Below are positions 34,441 to 43,531 of a DNA stretch of 64,000 nucleotides, piece after piece. Position 1 is the first letter of the stretch; every line of letters starts with the position of its first letter. The translations under genes were made by a program, and so were the position numbers. Source of the DNA: Marinobacter halophilus (GTDB taxonomy: Bacteria; Pseudomonadota; Gammaproteobacteria; Pseudomonadales; Oleiphilaceae); the NCBI RefSeq assembly GCF_003007685.1, contig NZ_PXNN01000016.1, forward strand, positions 124,001 to 188,000, in the 5' to 3' direction. The notes below the pieces were generated by a model, which saw only the letters and a program-made list of their open reading frames with translations, searched no databases and was not told the DNA's origin.

Positions 34441-35205
34441 TTATCGACGCTTCGGGGTGAACACCAGTTTCACCTCGAAGCGATCGGTATTCTCTCCCAC
34501 AGGTCGTGGATAGGGGCTGGCGGTTAACGCTGCCCGATACGCTGCATCATCAATACCCGGTAATCCTGTCGACTTCACCACCCGCGCCCTGGTCAGTGCG
34601 CCATTGGCCAGTATTCTCAGTTCCAGCTCCATCGTGACCGACTCCTTTAAGGAGGAGATGGCCGGTATCCGTTGTTGGTCCAGCGCTTCGGCCAAGTGGG
34701 TAGCCAAGAGGATCAGGTAGGGATCGTGTTCGGCGGGTGAGTTGGTGATTCGTTGAATCGTTTCCTGCTTATCTGCTGATTCTGGGGGTGACGCTGCCGA
34801 TGTTGCTGAGTCAGCGCTGGTCTGCATGGGGGGAGCCCTGTTTACGGACGCCTCTGGGCGTCGTGGTCGGCTCAGTGCAGCAGGAGCGTGGGAAGCGTTT
34901 TCTGGTTTGGGGATGGCCCTGTTCGCCGAATCGGTGGTGATGATCTCCGGCGAGCGAGGCTCTACGGTAAAGTCCGGGTGTCGGGTGGCTTGAGTCGCGT
35001 CGGTGCTGTGTGGATTGGCGGAGCTGGGCTGAACTGCCGGAGTAGTCAGCGTGAACACCAGCCGATGGCTAAGCTCCCGGGCGTCTCTCAGAGGCGAGGG
35101 TAGCCCGGCAAGCAGCAGCGTATGCGCCAAAAATGCCAGAGAGAGTGCCAGGGTCAGGCGATACGACGCCGGAATCGATGGAGGTCGAAAGCCAGGCTCT
35201 GACAT
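34441..35205 (-). CDS. TonB-like protein with C-terminal TonB domain
   Basis: A 254-residue bitopic protein. There is one N-terminal helix (about residues 16-35), then a long Pro/Ser/Thr/Ala-rich periplasmic spacer, and a C-terminal TonB-family domain (VTMELELRILANGALTRARV, SPYPRPVGENTDRFEVKLVF). The Lys-Pro repeats of classical TonB are absent and no exbBD is adjacent, so it may be a paralogue with another role. It begins 5 bases after the DUF1631 gene and is probably cotranscribed with it. Confidence 0.8.
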   Translation of the reverse strand: MSEPGFRPPSIPASYRLTLALSLAFLAHTLLLAGLPSPLRDARELSHRLVFTLTTPAVQPSSANPHSTDATQATRHPDFTVEPRSPEIITTDSANRAIPKPENASHAPAALSRPRRPEASVNRAPPMQTSADSATSAASPPESADKQETIQRITNSPAEHDPYLILLATHLAEALDQQRIPAISSLKESVTMELELRILANGALTRARVVKSTGLPGIDDAAYRAALTASPYPRPVGENTDRFEVKLVFTPKRR

Positions 35206-35210
35206 CTGTC

Positions 35211-37439
35211 TCAGGCAGTTTTGGTGCGCAGGTTGCCCACCACGGCGTTCAGTGCACGGTCAATCAGGGCGCCCTGTTCAAGCATTGTCAGGCGGCCTCG
35301 GCGCATTTCGTGGGCCAGCTCAATCCGCTTTTTCTCAATAACCTTCAGGCCCATGCGATTAACAAACACAAAACAGTCGGCCTCCTCGATGACCGTCGAC
35401 AGTTTGCAGCGGAAACTCGCACCATTGACCAGTCGGAATTCCACCCAGCTTCCGATTTCGATGGTATCGAGTTTAGCCACATATTCGGCCACTGCAGCGT
35501 CTTCAAGTTCCTGCTGACGTTCGACTGCGGTCTGGTGTGTCGTCAGCGCTTCCTCCTCGTCAACTTCGTCAGCATCTGCCGGGCTGTCCTGGCGCGCCTC
35601 AATGGCAGCATTGGTGCGGAACGCTTCGGCCAGTTCGTGCTTCAGTTGCCCCAGCATATGGTCCAGCCGGGAGGCGTTATAAGACACCTCTTCCAGTCCG
35701 GCTCTGAGCGCTTTGAGCAGGCCTGGCACCACGCGCACCCACTGATCACGTTCTGTATCTTCTTCGTGGGGGTGCAGGCACCAGATCAGGTCATCAACAG
35801 TCCGGACGGTTTCGTGCCAGCGATGTTCGGTGTCGTCACGAAGGTACGCCAGGAACATGACGCGGCTCCAGCCGTTCATCAAGATATCCCGCACGGGTTC
35901 GGGCAGGTGATATCGGGAAACCTTTTCCCTGAGTAACCGGTCGACCGTTTCCTGGGCTTTTTGGGACTTGATCCGGCCGCGCTCGGATTCGCGCGTACGC
36001 TGCTCTACCAGTGACGCTTTGCGGTTCTCCCGCTCGAGAAACTGCTCGAACTCCAGGTTCAGGGTTTCAAACAAGGTAATGTTGCCGTCAAATTCATTCA
36101 AAATCCGTTGCACCACGTTGTGAATCTGGCCATACAGCTTGTCACGGGTTTTTTCATCGCTGTTGCTCCAGCCAATGCCGGCGCGTGCAAGCGCGTTGAG
36201 CAGCTTGCGGGCCGGATGGTTGGCTTTGCTGAAGAAGCTTTTATCTTTAATGACAACTTTCAGAATCGGGATCTGCAGTCGGCTGATCAGCACCTGAACG
36301 GGTGCTGACAGGTTGTAATCGTCGAGGATGAACTCGAACAACATAGACACCAGGTTGATCAGGTCTTCGTCAACTTCATTGAGTGCTGGCTTTCGGCCGT
36401 CTTGGCTGTCTACTCTGGAAAGCAGCTGTTGCACGATCTGTCGCAGGTCCACATCCACTGGCTCGCCGGTACTCAAATCATCCGAGTGGTTCAGGTTGTG
36501 CTGGACCGGCAGGGCGCTGAGCATGTCCGCCAACTCCCGGCCGCCGACGACCCGCAAGGTCGGATCTGCACTTCGCGGTGGCAAACCAGAATTGGAGCGC
36601 TGCAGTGCCAGCATCTGTCGTATCTGGTCGAAGACAACGGTATCTTCCGGCCGTTGTTCGTAAGAGGTCGTGGTGTCTGCGGTATTGGCCTCGGATTGAG
36701 CCTCTTTTGCTGCATTTTCTGCAGACTTGTGATGTTGTCCTGCCTTGCCGTGATAACGGAAGTTCGGGATGACACCGGCCTGAATCAGGATTCGGTTGGC
36801 TTCGTCCAGGAGCATGCCCAGGTTTGAAACCACGTAGCGGTCAAATTGCTTGAGGACAATCAGTCGTTCGCGGATCTGTATTTCGAGTGCCTGAATGGCT
36901 TCGGCAAAGGCACCGCAAAGATGCTCCGGAGCCAGGGGGTTGACCGGTGCCTCTTCTTTGGCGTCCTCGTAGACTTCGGTAAACCTGCTCTGTAACTGCA
37001 AAAGGGGCCCCTGAAAGTGGGCCTTCGCCTTGGTAATCATGGCGTTCAGGGCGACCTGTTCTTCCAGATCGTCATTGCCTACCAGGGCCAGAGTGTCGGC
37101 GTTAACTTGAGGGGCAGATTCCTGAGGTTGCAGTTGCCCGGCATGGGGCGGGTTCGCAAAGAATTGGGCAACGGCATTCTGGAAATGTCGCTCCACGCCT
37201 TTACGTTTGATGCGAATTTCGCGCATCGCTTCAAAGTATCGGTTTTGTTCGTTATTACTGCGTGCGTTATTGGCCAATTCGAAGAGCGAGTCATCGACGG
37301 CATCAAAAGCACCTTGCAACAGATCACCTAAACCCGCGACAACAGTGTCACGGATACGGGCGACCTCCGCAGGAACCGGTCCACTACTGGCCGCCTCTCT
37401 GTGCTCGCGGAGGTAATGTATGCCGGACTGCTTATTCAT
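35211..37439 (-). CDS. DUF1631-family protein
   Basis: A large, mainly alpha-helical cytoplasmic protein of 742 residues in the DUF1631 family, function unknown. The C-terminal segment IGSWVEFRLVNGASFRCKLS, followed by VFVNRMGLKVIEKKRIEL, resembles a PilZ-like barrel, but the RxxxR c-di-GMP motif is not evident. The helical core includes RYFEAMREIRIKRKGVERHFQ and a charged coiled-coil stretch near 490-540. The ATG at 37439 has an AGGAG site. It leads a two-gene unit with the TonB-like protein. Confidence 0.82.
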   Translation of the reverse strand: MNKQSGIHYLREHREAASSGPVPAEVARIRDTVVAGLGDLLQGAFDAVDDSLFELANNARSNNEQNRYFEAMREIRIKRKGVERHFQNAVAQFFANPPHAGQLQPQESAPQVNADTLALVGNDDLEEQVALNAMITKAKAHFQGPLLQLQSRFTEVYEDAKEEAPVNPLAPEHLCGAFAEAIQALEIQIRERLIVLKQFDRYVVSNLGMLLDEANRILIQAGVIPNFRYHGKAGQHHKSAENAAKEAQSEANTADTTTSYEQRPEDTVVFDQIRQMLALQRSNSGLPPRSADPTLRVVGGRELADMLSALPVQHNLNHSDDLSTGEPVDVDLRQIVQQLLSRVDSQDGRKPALNEVDEDLINLVSMLFEFILDDYNLSAPVQVLISRLQIPILKVVIKDKSFFSKANHPARKLLNALARAGIGWSNSDEKTRDKLYGQIHNVVQRILNEFDGNITLFETLNLEFEQFLERENRKASLVEQRTRESERGRIKSQKAQETVDRLLREKVSRYHLPEPVRDILMNGWSRVMFLAYLRDDTEHRWHETVRTVDDLIWCLHPHEEDTERDQWVRVVPGLLKALRAGLEEVSYNASRLDHMLGQLKHELAEAFRTNAAIEARQDSPADADEVDEEEALTTHQTAVERQQELEDAAVAEYVAKLDTIEIGSWVEFRLVNGASFRCKLSTVIEEADCFVFVNRMGLKVIEKKRIELAHEMRRGRLTMLEQGALIDRALNAVVGNLRTKTA

Positions 37440-37512
37440 GGCCGACTCCTGTTTACGCCTCAACCGGATACATGACCGAGTTTAAATCTCTATTATTTAA
37501 TTATTGGTTAAA

Positions 37513-37554
37513 GTTAGCGTATTTTCCGCCCGATTAATATGACTAAACGCTAAC
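37513..37554. repeat. 8-bp inverted repeat in AT-rich gap upstream of the DUF1631 gene
   Basis: GTTAGCGT (37513-37520) and ACGCTAAC (37547-37554) are perfect arms with a 26-base spacer, about 75-115 bases upstream of the start. The surrounding gap is AT-rich compared with the neighbouring genes. It may be an operator pair in the DUF1631 promoter. Confidence 0.4.
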
Positions 37555-37568
37555 CTGGGATGGTCTTC

Positions 37569-37598
37569 AAAAAAACGGCCTTATTAGCGACCGGGCCG
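37569..37598 (-). terminator. Rho-independent terminator of corB
   Basis: On the minus strand CGGCC and GGCCG arms enclose a 13-base loop and are followed by seven T residues, just after the corB stop. Confidence 0.75.
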
Positions 37599-37601
37599 AC
37601 T

Positions 37602-38900
37602 CTACGTCGGCTTATGCTTGCGTGCCGACAGATGCCGTTTGCTGCGGCGTTTGGGGTGAACGATGGCGGCTTTCACCACATTATCCTTGATCTGAAGGAC
37701 TTCCACCCGGTGGCCCCCCACTTTAAGGCACACGTTGGTTTCCGGAATATTTTCCAGTGTCTCGGTAATCAACCCGTTCAGGGTTTTGGGCCCGTCCGTC
37801 GGTAGCTTCCAGCTCAGGCTCTTGTTGATGGTCCTTACCGCCGCACCTCCATCGATGATGAAGGTACCGTCGTCCTGGGGGATGATATCCGGCGAGTTGG
37901 CTGAGTAATCGGTGGTGAACTCGCCGACAATTTCTTCGAGAATATCTTCCAGTGTGGCCAGGCCTAGTACATCCCCGTATTCATCAACAACAATACCGAA
38001 ACGACGGCGGCCTTTCTGGAAATTCAGTAACTGGGTGTTCAGGGGAGTGCTTTCAGGGATGAAGTAAGGTTCCTGGCTGAGCTGCATCAGCATGGACTTG
38101 TTGATTTCTTCTTCCTGCAGCAGCTTGGTTGCGCTGCGAAGATGCAGGATGCCCTGAATGTTGTTGATATCACCTTTGTAGACCGGAAGCCGGGTGTGCT
38201 GGCTGCTTCGCAGCTGACGCAGAATGGTATCGGTATCGTCTTCAAGGTCGATGCCGATCACTTCGTTACGCGGCACCATGATGTCATTCACGGTCACTTT
38301 TTCCAGGTCCAGTATGCCCACCAGCATGTCTTTGTGCTTTGCGGGAATGAGTGCGCCGGCTTCGTTGACGACAGTTCTCAGTTCCTCCCGGCTCAAATGA
38401 TCCTGGCCAGCCTGAGCCGATGACACGCCAAGCAGTCGAAGAATGCCCGTGGTGAAAAGATTGACTGCCCACACCAGCGGGTAGAGAATTTTCAGGAGAG
38501 GTCCGAGTACATAGCTTGCCGGAAAGGCAATTTTTTCAGGGAAGAGCGCGGCAAGCGTTTTCGGCGTGACCTCTGCAAAGATCAGGATGACAACGGTCAG
38601 GAGAATGGTAGCAATGGCAATGCCGGCGTCGCCCCAAATCCGGATGGCAATGACGGTGGCAATGGATGAAGCGAAAATATTGACGAAGTTGTTGCCGATC
38701 AGGATAACGCCGATCAGTTGGTCAGTTCTGCTAAGAAGTCCCTGAGCCCGACGTGCACCTTTGTGCCCGGTCTGCGCCATGTGCTTCAGGCGGTAACGGT
38801 TGAGGGACATCATGCCGGTCTCTGAGCTTGAGAAAAAGGCAGAGAGGATGATCAGGCCAGCGAGGAGAATGAACAGCGCTGTGAGCGATGTTTCGTTCAA
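37602..38900 (-). CDS. corB: CNNM/CorC-family (YfjD/CorB-type) transporter with CBS pair
   Basis: A 432-residue membrane protein: an N-terminal DUF21 (CNNM) domain with about four helices (ILLAGLIILSAFFSSSETGMM at the start), a CBS pair around residues 200-320 (VNDIMVPRNEVIGID, IVVDEYGDVLGLATLEDILEE), and a C-terminal CorC_HlyC domain. Such proteins are linked to magnesium/cobalt resistance or efflux. The start is a TTG with an AAGGG site. The same order (yfjD-ypjD-ffh) occurs in E. coli. Confidence 0.9.
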   Translation of the reverse strand: MNETSLTALFILLAGLIILSAFFSSSETGMMSLNRYRLKHMAQTGHKGARRAQGLLSRTDQLIGVILIGNNFVNIFASSIATVIAIRIWGDAGIAIATILLTVVILIFAEVTPKTLAALFPEKIAFPASYVLGPLLKILYPLVWAVNLFTTGILRLLGVSSAQAGQDHLSREELRTVVNEAGALIPAKHKDMLVGILDLEKVTVNDIMVPRNEVIGIDLEDDTDTILRQLRSSQHTRLPVYKGDINNIQGILHLRSATKLLQEEEINKSMLMQLSQEPYFIPESTPLNTQLLNFQKGRRRFGIVVDEYGDVLGLATLEDILEEIVGEFTTDYSANSPDIIPQDDGTFIIDGGAAVRTINKSLSWKLPTDGPKTLNGLITETLENIPETNVCLKVGGHRVEVLQIKDNVVKAAIVHPKRRSKRHLSARKHKPT

Positions 38901-38932
38901 GAGAAAACCCTTATGTTGACAACACGTATAAA

Positions 38933-38961
38933 AAATAAAGTGTGCTGGTTTTGGCTGTCAA
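38933..38961 (-). promoter_or_regulatory. Candidate sigma-70 promoter for corB
   Basis: On the minus strand a perfect TTGACA -35 and a TTATTT -10 are separated by 17 bases, in the gap between ypjD and corB, 33 bases before the corB start. corB is therefore likely to have a promoter of its own. Confidence 0.5.
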
Positions 38962-38976
38962 GCGGTTCGGTTCTGC

Positions 38977-39783
38977 TTAACCGCCTTTTTGAAAAATGAA
39001 CTCCAGTACAAACTTGCTGCCATAGAATGCCAGCATAAGAAGCGCGCAGCCGGCCAGAGTCCAGCGACTGGCGGTTATGCCGCGCCAGCCCTTGATGTAA
39101 CGGCCTGCCAGCAGTCCAACGAACACCAGCAAGGACAGCAGGGAGAAAAGGGTTTTGTGCGCCAAATCCTGGGCAAACAGGTCTTCGATAAAGACGGCGC
39201 CGGTAACAATGGCCAGAACCAGTAGCACGACCCCGGCCCAAACCAGTTCAAACAGCAAGGACTCCATGGTTTGCAGGGGTGGCAGGTTGCGCACCAGCAA
39301 GCTGTTGTAGTTGCGCTTGAGATGACGGTTCTGGATATAAAGCAGAACCGCCTGGATGGCGGCCAGTGTAAACAGGCTGTAGGCGGTAACAGACAAGGCG
39401 ATGTGTGACAGCATGCCGTAGCTTTGGTCCGGCACCAGGCGGGACGGTGCATGGGTAATCAGCGCCATCACGATGGTCATCGCGGCCATGGGGTAAGCGC
39501 CAAGGAACAGGCTCGAAACGGGTTTGGTGAGGTTCAGTCCCAATAATAGAAAGACTACCAACCAGGAAATCAGCACCGAGCTCTTGAAAAAGCTCAGATC
39601 AAAGCCGCCATCGAGATGCACGGTCTGTGCGATCAATAATCCGTGACCGATCAGCGCGAGTACGCCGACAAGGGTGGTGATGGCCAGATTGCTCTGCACA
39701 CGTCCGCGGAAATGCAGTGCTTGCAGGGCGGTTCCAACGCTATACAAGAAGAGTGCGGTAACCGCGAGAATCAGCGTTCCCAT
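38977..39783 (-). CDS. ypjD: Inner-membrane protein YpjD (cytochrome c assembly-like)
   Basis: A 268-residue integral membrane protein with about eight helices in the CcsA/CcmC-like fold. Conserved features include LSVTAYSLFTLAAIQAVLLYIQ near 130 and DLAHKTLFSLLSLLVF near 215, whose histidine lies where heme-handling relatives place one. E. coli YpjD is associated with CorB-type function. It is divergent from ffh, with a 160-base gap holding the ffh promoter. Confidence 0.87.
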   Translation of the reverse strand: MGTLILAVTALFLYSVGTALQALHFRGRVQSNLAITTLVGVLALIGHGLLIAQTVHLDGGFDLSFFKSSVLISWLVVFLLLGLNLTKPVSSLFLGAYPMAAMTIVMALITHAPSRLVPDQSYGMLSHIALSVTAYSLFTLAAIQAVLLYIQNRHLKRNYNSLLVRNLPPLQTMESLLFELVWAGVVLLVLAIVTGAVFIEDLFAQDLAHKTLFSLLSLLVFVGLLAGRYIKGWRGITASRWTLAGCALLMLAFYGSKFVLEFIFQKGG

Positions 39784-39826
39784 GACATCCTTAGTCTGTT
39801 GCCTTTTAGTGAAAGCGGGCGCGGAG

Positions 39827-39857
39827 TTGTTCAGAGGCTCCGTAGTCTGGGTATAAT
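39827..39857 (+). promoter_or_regulatory. Candidate sigma-70 promoter for ffh
   Basis: A perfect TATAAT -10 is preceded by TTGTTC at 19 bases, slightly long, ending 86 bases upstream of the ffh start. Confidence 0.45.
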
Positions 39858-39942
39858 GTCGCTATTATGCAACAGGAATCAAGCGGCCAGCGCTGGCGGC
39901 CTGATTTGTGTGAACAATTTCTCCGGGGTACGGAAGAGCAAC

Positions 39943-41331
39943 ATGTTTGAGAATCTCCAGGACCGGCTATCCGGTAGCTTGCGCAAGATCTCGGGTCAGG
40001 CGCGCCTCACCGACGACAACGTCAAGGACACCCTGCGGGAAGTCCGCATGGCCCTGTTGGAAGCAGACGTTGCGCTGCCCGTGGTCAAAGACTTTATAGA
40101 GGGAGTTCGGCTGCGAGCGATCGGGCAAGAAGTTCAACGTAGCCTGACGCCGGGTCAAGTGTTCGTGAAGGTTGTCCAGCAGGAGTTGGAGCGGGTGATG
40201 GGCCAGGGTAACGAAACCCTGAATCTTTCAACTCGCCCGCCTGCCGTGATCATGATGGCGGGCCTGCAGGGTGCAGGTAAAACCACCACGGTGGCTAAAT
40301 TGTCGCGCTTCCTTAAAGAGCGTCACAAGAAGTCGGTGATGGTGGTGAGCGCCGACATCTACCGGCCGGCGGCGATCAAGCAGTTGGAAACACTTGCTGC
40401 AGAAGTCGGTGTCGAGTTTTTTCCCAGTAGTGCCGACCAGGACCCGGTCGATATAGCCAACGGTGCCATCGACGCCGCGCGTCGAAAACACGTGGATGTG
40501 GTTATTCTGGATACCGCCGGTCGTCTGCACATTGATGAGCAGATGATGGGTGAGATTGGTCGTCTGCACAAGGCGGTGAATCCGGTTGAAACCCTGTTCG
40601 TGGTTGATTCGATGACCGGCCAGGACGCCGCGAACACCGCCAAGGCGTTCAATGATGCGCTGCCGCTGACCGGCGTGGTGCTGACCAAAACCGATGGTGA
40701 TGCCCGCGGTGGTGCCGCGCTGTCTGTGCGGCACATTACGGGCAAGCCAATCAAGTTCCTGGGTGTGGGTGAAAAAACCGACGCACTGGAACCCTTCCAT
40801 CCGGACCGTGTGGCTTCTCGAATTCTTGGTATGGGCGATGTGCTTTCTTTAATAGAAGAAGCAGAGCGCAAGCTTGATCACAAGAAGGCGGAAAAGCTCA
40901 CCAAGAAGATCAAAAAAGGTAAGAGTTTTGATCTGGAAGATTTCCGGGATCAGCTTCAGCAAATGAAGAGCATGGGTGGTATCGGGGGCTTGCTCGATAA
41001 GCTGCCTGGCATGGGGCAGATGGCTCAGATGGCTCAGCAGCAGGTCAATGACAAGTCGGTTGGTCAGATGGAAGCAATTATCTGTTCGATGACGCCGAAG
41101 GAGCGTCGTTACCCGGATGTGATCAACAATTCCCGCAAGCGGCGAATCGCTTCAGGCTCCGGCACTCAGATTCAAGATGTGAACCGTTTGCTCAAGCAGC
41201 ACAAGCAAATGCAGAAGATGATGAAAAAATTTGGCAAGAAAGGTGGAATGGCCAACATGATGCGTGGTCTTGGTGGTATGATGCCGCCCGGCGGCGGTGG
41301 CGGAGGAATGCCCCCGTTTGGCCGTATGTAA
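39943..41331 (+). CDS. ffh: Signal recognition particle protein Ffh
   Basis: A 462-residue SRP GTPase that directs nascent membrane proteins to FtsY. The NG domain carries G1 [14 protein letters not shown] near residue 105, the [11 protein letters not shown]3 and the [11 protein letters not shown]4; the Met-rich M domain binds 4.5S RNA and ends in Gly/Met-rich repeats ([14 protein letters not shown]). The ATG at 39943 has a GGAAGAG site; upstream in-frame codons read antisense to ypjD. A terminator follows. Confidence 0.97.
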   Translation: MFENLQDRLSGSLRKISGQARLTDDNVKDTLREVRMALLEADVALPVVKDFIEGVRLRAIGQEVQRSLTPGQVFVKVVQQELERVMGQGNETLNLSTRPPAVIMMAGLQGAGKTTTVAKLSRFLKERHKKSVMVVSADIYRPAAIKQLETLAAEVGVEFFPSSADQDPVDIANGAIDAARRKHVDVVILDTAGRLHIDEQMMGEIGRLHKAVNPVETLFVVDSMTGQDAANTAKAFNDALPLTGVVLTKTDGDARGGAALSVRHITGKPIKFLGVGEKTDALEPFHPDRVASRILGMGDVLSLIEEAERKLDHKKAEKLTKKIKKGKSFDLEDFRDQLQQMKSMGGIGGLLDKLPGMGQMAQMAQQQVNDKSVGQMEAIICSMTPKERRYPDVINNSRKRRIASGSGTQIQDVNRLLKQHKQMQKMMKKFGKKGGMANMMRGLGGMMPPGGGGGGMPPFGRM

Positions 41332-41347
41332 AATGCCTTACACATAA

Positions 41348-41380
41348 AATAGGGAAACCGAACGTTTCCCTATTTTCTTT
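41348..41380 (+). terminator. Rho-independent terminator of ffh
   Basis: An 11-bp perfect stem (AATAGGGAAAC with GTTTCCCTATT, loop CGAAC) followed by a T-rich tail, between ffh and the rpsP operon. Confidence 0.88.
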
Positions 41381-41495
41381 GGCGCTCTTTTGGCATAGAA
41401 TAGCGCCCCTTTCGAGTATGGGTCTTCTCGCCGGCTGTTTTCAGTCAAGCGGGAATCGTACAAAGTTCGTACAACAGAACAGGATATTGGTCGAA

Positions 41496-41735
41496 ATGGT
41501 AACAATCCGTTTGGCTCGTGGCGGCTCTAAGAAGCGCCCGTTCTACCATCTGACAGTCACTGACAGCCGTAACTCTCGTGACGGCCGTTTCATCGAGCGT
41601 GTTGGCTTTTTCAACCCGGTTGCCCGCGGTTCGGAAGAGCGTCTGCGTGTTGATCGTGAGCGCGTTGCGTTCTGGGTGGGCCAAGGTGCCCAAGCCAGCG
41701 ATCGCGTTGCCCAGCTGCTCAAGACTGCTGAGTAA
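41496..41735 (+). CDS. rpsP: 30S ribosomal protein S16
   Basis: A 79-residue S16 starting [19 protein letters not shown], with the conserved [10 protein letters not shown] and the [17 protein letters not shown] region. It is first gene of the conserved rpsP-rimM-trmD-rplS operon. The ATG is chosen by homology; upstream in-frame sequence belongs to the leader. Confidence 0.97.
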   Translation: MVTIRLARGGSKKRPFYHLTVTDSRNSRDGRFIERVGFFNPVARGSEERLRVDRERVAFWVGQGAQASDRVAQLLKTAE

Positions 41736-41764
41736 TTGCACGTTACCATCGGGGTTTGACAGGC

Positions 41765-42292
41765 ATGACACAGCATTCGCAGGAAACTGTGATCGGCCAG
41801 ATCACCTCGGTGTTTGGGGTCAAGGGTTGGCTTAAGGTCTTCTCTCACACAGACCCCAGAGAAGGGATACTTAATTATCGCGACTGGACTCTGGTCCTGG
41901 ACGGTAAGCGTATCCCGGTAAAGCTTGAGGAGGGTCGCCGCCAAGGGCAGGGGATCGTCGTCAGGCTTAAAGGTATCGATGATCGTGAGTTGGCACGCAC
42001 CTACAGCGGTGCGGAAGTCAGGGTGCCGACAGAGGAGTTGCCAGAACTGCCCGTTGGGGAGTACTACTGGCACCAGCTGGAAGGTCTTGACGTGTTCACG
42101 ATTGAGGATGAGTACCTGGGTAAGGTGCATCATCTGCTGGAAACGGGCGCCAATGATGTGTTGGTGGTGCACGCAACAGCGGATTCCATAGATCAGCGCG
42201 AGCGTCTTATCCCATATCTGCCGGATCAGGTGGTTATGAGTGTGGATTTAGGTGGCACGCGCATGGTGGTCGACTGGGATCCGGAGTACTGA
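41765..42292 (+). CDS. rimM: Ribosome maturation factor RimM
   Basis: A 175-residue 16S-processing factor that binds S19. The N-terminal domain starts IGQITSVFGVKGWLKVFSHT, and the C-terminal PRC barrel has PVGEYYWHQLEGLDVFT and GANDVLVV. The ATG at 41765 is preferred over an in-frame TTG nine bases upstream. It is followed by trmD after 3 bases. Confidence 0.95.
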   Translation: MTQHSQETVIGQITSVFGVKGWLKVFSHTDPREGILNYRDWTLVLDGKRIPVKLEEGRRQGQGIVVRLKGIDDRELARTYSGAEVRVPTEELPELPVGEYYWHQLEGLDVFTIEDEYLGKVHHLLETGANDVLVVHATADSIDQRERLIPYLPDQVVMSVDLGGTRMVVDWDPEY

Positions 42293-42295
42293 CGA

Positions 42296-43054
42296 GTGTG
42301 GATTGGCGCAGTCAGTCTGTTTCCGGACATGTTTTCTGCGGTGACGGATTACGGAATTACCGGCAGGGCCGCTCGTGAAGGTCTATTGACTTTCAGGAGC
42401 TGGAATCCCCGGGATTTCACGCATGATCGTCATCGTACTGTGGATGACCGTCCTTATGGTGGTGGTCCTGGAATGCTGATGAAAATGCAGCCGCTCAGGG
42501 ATGCTATCCATGAGGCGCGGGCGTCAGCACCCGGCAAGGCTTGTGTGGTCTATCTTTCGCCGCAGGGTGAAAGACTGGATCAGTCGGTGGTGGAATCTTT
42601 GGCTGCCGAGCAACAGCTGATTCTCGTTTCCGGTCGTTATGAGGGCGTTGATGAGCGCCTGATATCGGCGGAAGTCGACCGGGAAGTGTCTCTGGGTGAT
42701 TTTGTGCTCTCAGGTGGCGAACTGGCGGCGATGGCTGTGATTGATGCGGTAACCCGCCTCATCCCTGGAGCGCTGGGTCATGCGCAGTCGGCAGAGCAGG
42801 ATTCCTTTGCCGATGGTTTGCTGGATTGTCCGCACTACACCCGGCCAGAGGTTTACGAAGGTCAGGCGGTGCCGGAAGTTCTTTTGGGCGGTCACCATGA
42901 ACAGATCCGGCGTTGGCGATTGAAAGAATCGTTGAGGCGAACCCGGGAGCGACGCCCCGACCTGCTGGAACAGCGGGTGCTTACGGAAGAAGAGCGTCAG
43001 CTTCTGGACGAAATTTTGAACGAACCGGGTGCCTCTGAATCATCAGGGCATTGA
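42296..43054 (+). CDS. trmD: tRNA (guanine-37-N1)-methyltransferase
   Basis: A 252-residue SPOUT methyltransferase that modifies G37 to prevent frameshifting. The N-terminal trefoil-knot domain has [15 protein letters not shown] near residue 59, [12 protein letters not shown] near 110, and [17 protein letters not shown] near 130. The start is GTG with a GGAG site inside the rimM stop region. Confidence 0.97.
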   Translation: MWIGAVSLFPDMFSAVTDYGITGRAAREGLLTFRSWNPRDFTHDRHRTVDDRPYGGGPGMLMKMQPLRDAIHEARASAPGKACVVYLSPQGERLDQSVVESLAAEQQLILVSGRYEGVDERLISAEVDREVSLGDFVLSGGELAAMAVIDAVTRLIPGALGHAQSAEQDSFADGLLDCPHYTRPEVYEGQAVPEVLLGGHHEQIRRWRLKESLRRTRERRPDLLEQRVLTEEERQLLDEILNEPGASESSGH

Positions 43055-43079
43055 AAGATCAGGTATCAGGAGCATTGCG

Positions 43080-43436
43080 ATGAGTGGCAAGAACAACATC
43101 ATCAGTCAGATTGAAACAGAACAGATGGCCAAGGAAATCCCTGCGTTCGCGCCAGGCGATACCGTGGTTGTTCAGGTTCGAGTGACGGAAGGTAACCGTG
43201 AGCGTCTGCAGGCGTTTGAAGGTGTGGTTATCGGTAAGCGTAACCGTGGCATGAACTCTTCCTTCACCGTTCGTAAGATTTCTTACGGCGTGGGCGTTGA
43301 GCGTACATTCCAGACTTTCTCCAAGCTGATCGATAGCCTCAGTGTGAAGCGTCGCGGTGACGTGCGTCAGGCCAAGCTCTACTACTTGCGTGATCTGTCT
43401 GGTAAGGCAGCCCGCATCAAGGAAAAGCTTAACTGA
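43080..43436 (+). CDS. rplS: 50S ribosomal protein L19
   Basis: A 118-residue L19, last gene of the rpsP operon. The start [16 protein letters not shown] is preceded by an AGGAG site, and the conserved [18 protein letters not shown] is complete. A strong terminator lies 28 bases downstream. Confidence 0.97.
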   Translation: MSGKNNIISQIETEQMAKEIPAFAPGDTVVVQVRVTEGNRERLQAFEGVVIGKRNRGMNSSFTVRKISYGVGVERTFQTFSKLIDSLSVKRRGDVRQAKLYYLRDLSGKAARIKEKLN

Positions 43437-43464
43437 TTTCGGCTCTGCCGGTCAGTTTGAAAAA

Positions 43465-43490
43465 AGCAGCCTCAAGGGGCTGCTTTTTTT
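43465..43490 (+). terminator. Rho-independent terminator of the rpsP operon
   Basis: AGCAGCC and GGCTGCT arms with a short loop and seven T residues, ending 42 bases before the xerD start. Confidence 0.9.
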
Positions 43491-43531
43491 ATGGTTAAAT
43501 GGCGCCAAAGGGGACGTTGTGAGGTTGGTCA

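Noticed and set aside
34422..34455. CCGAAGC/GCTTCGG inverted repeat between grxD and the TonB-like gene as a bidirectional terminator
   Set aside because: The arms are 20 bases apart and neither strand has a T tract.
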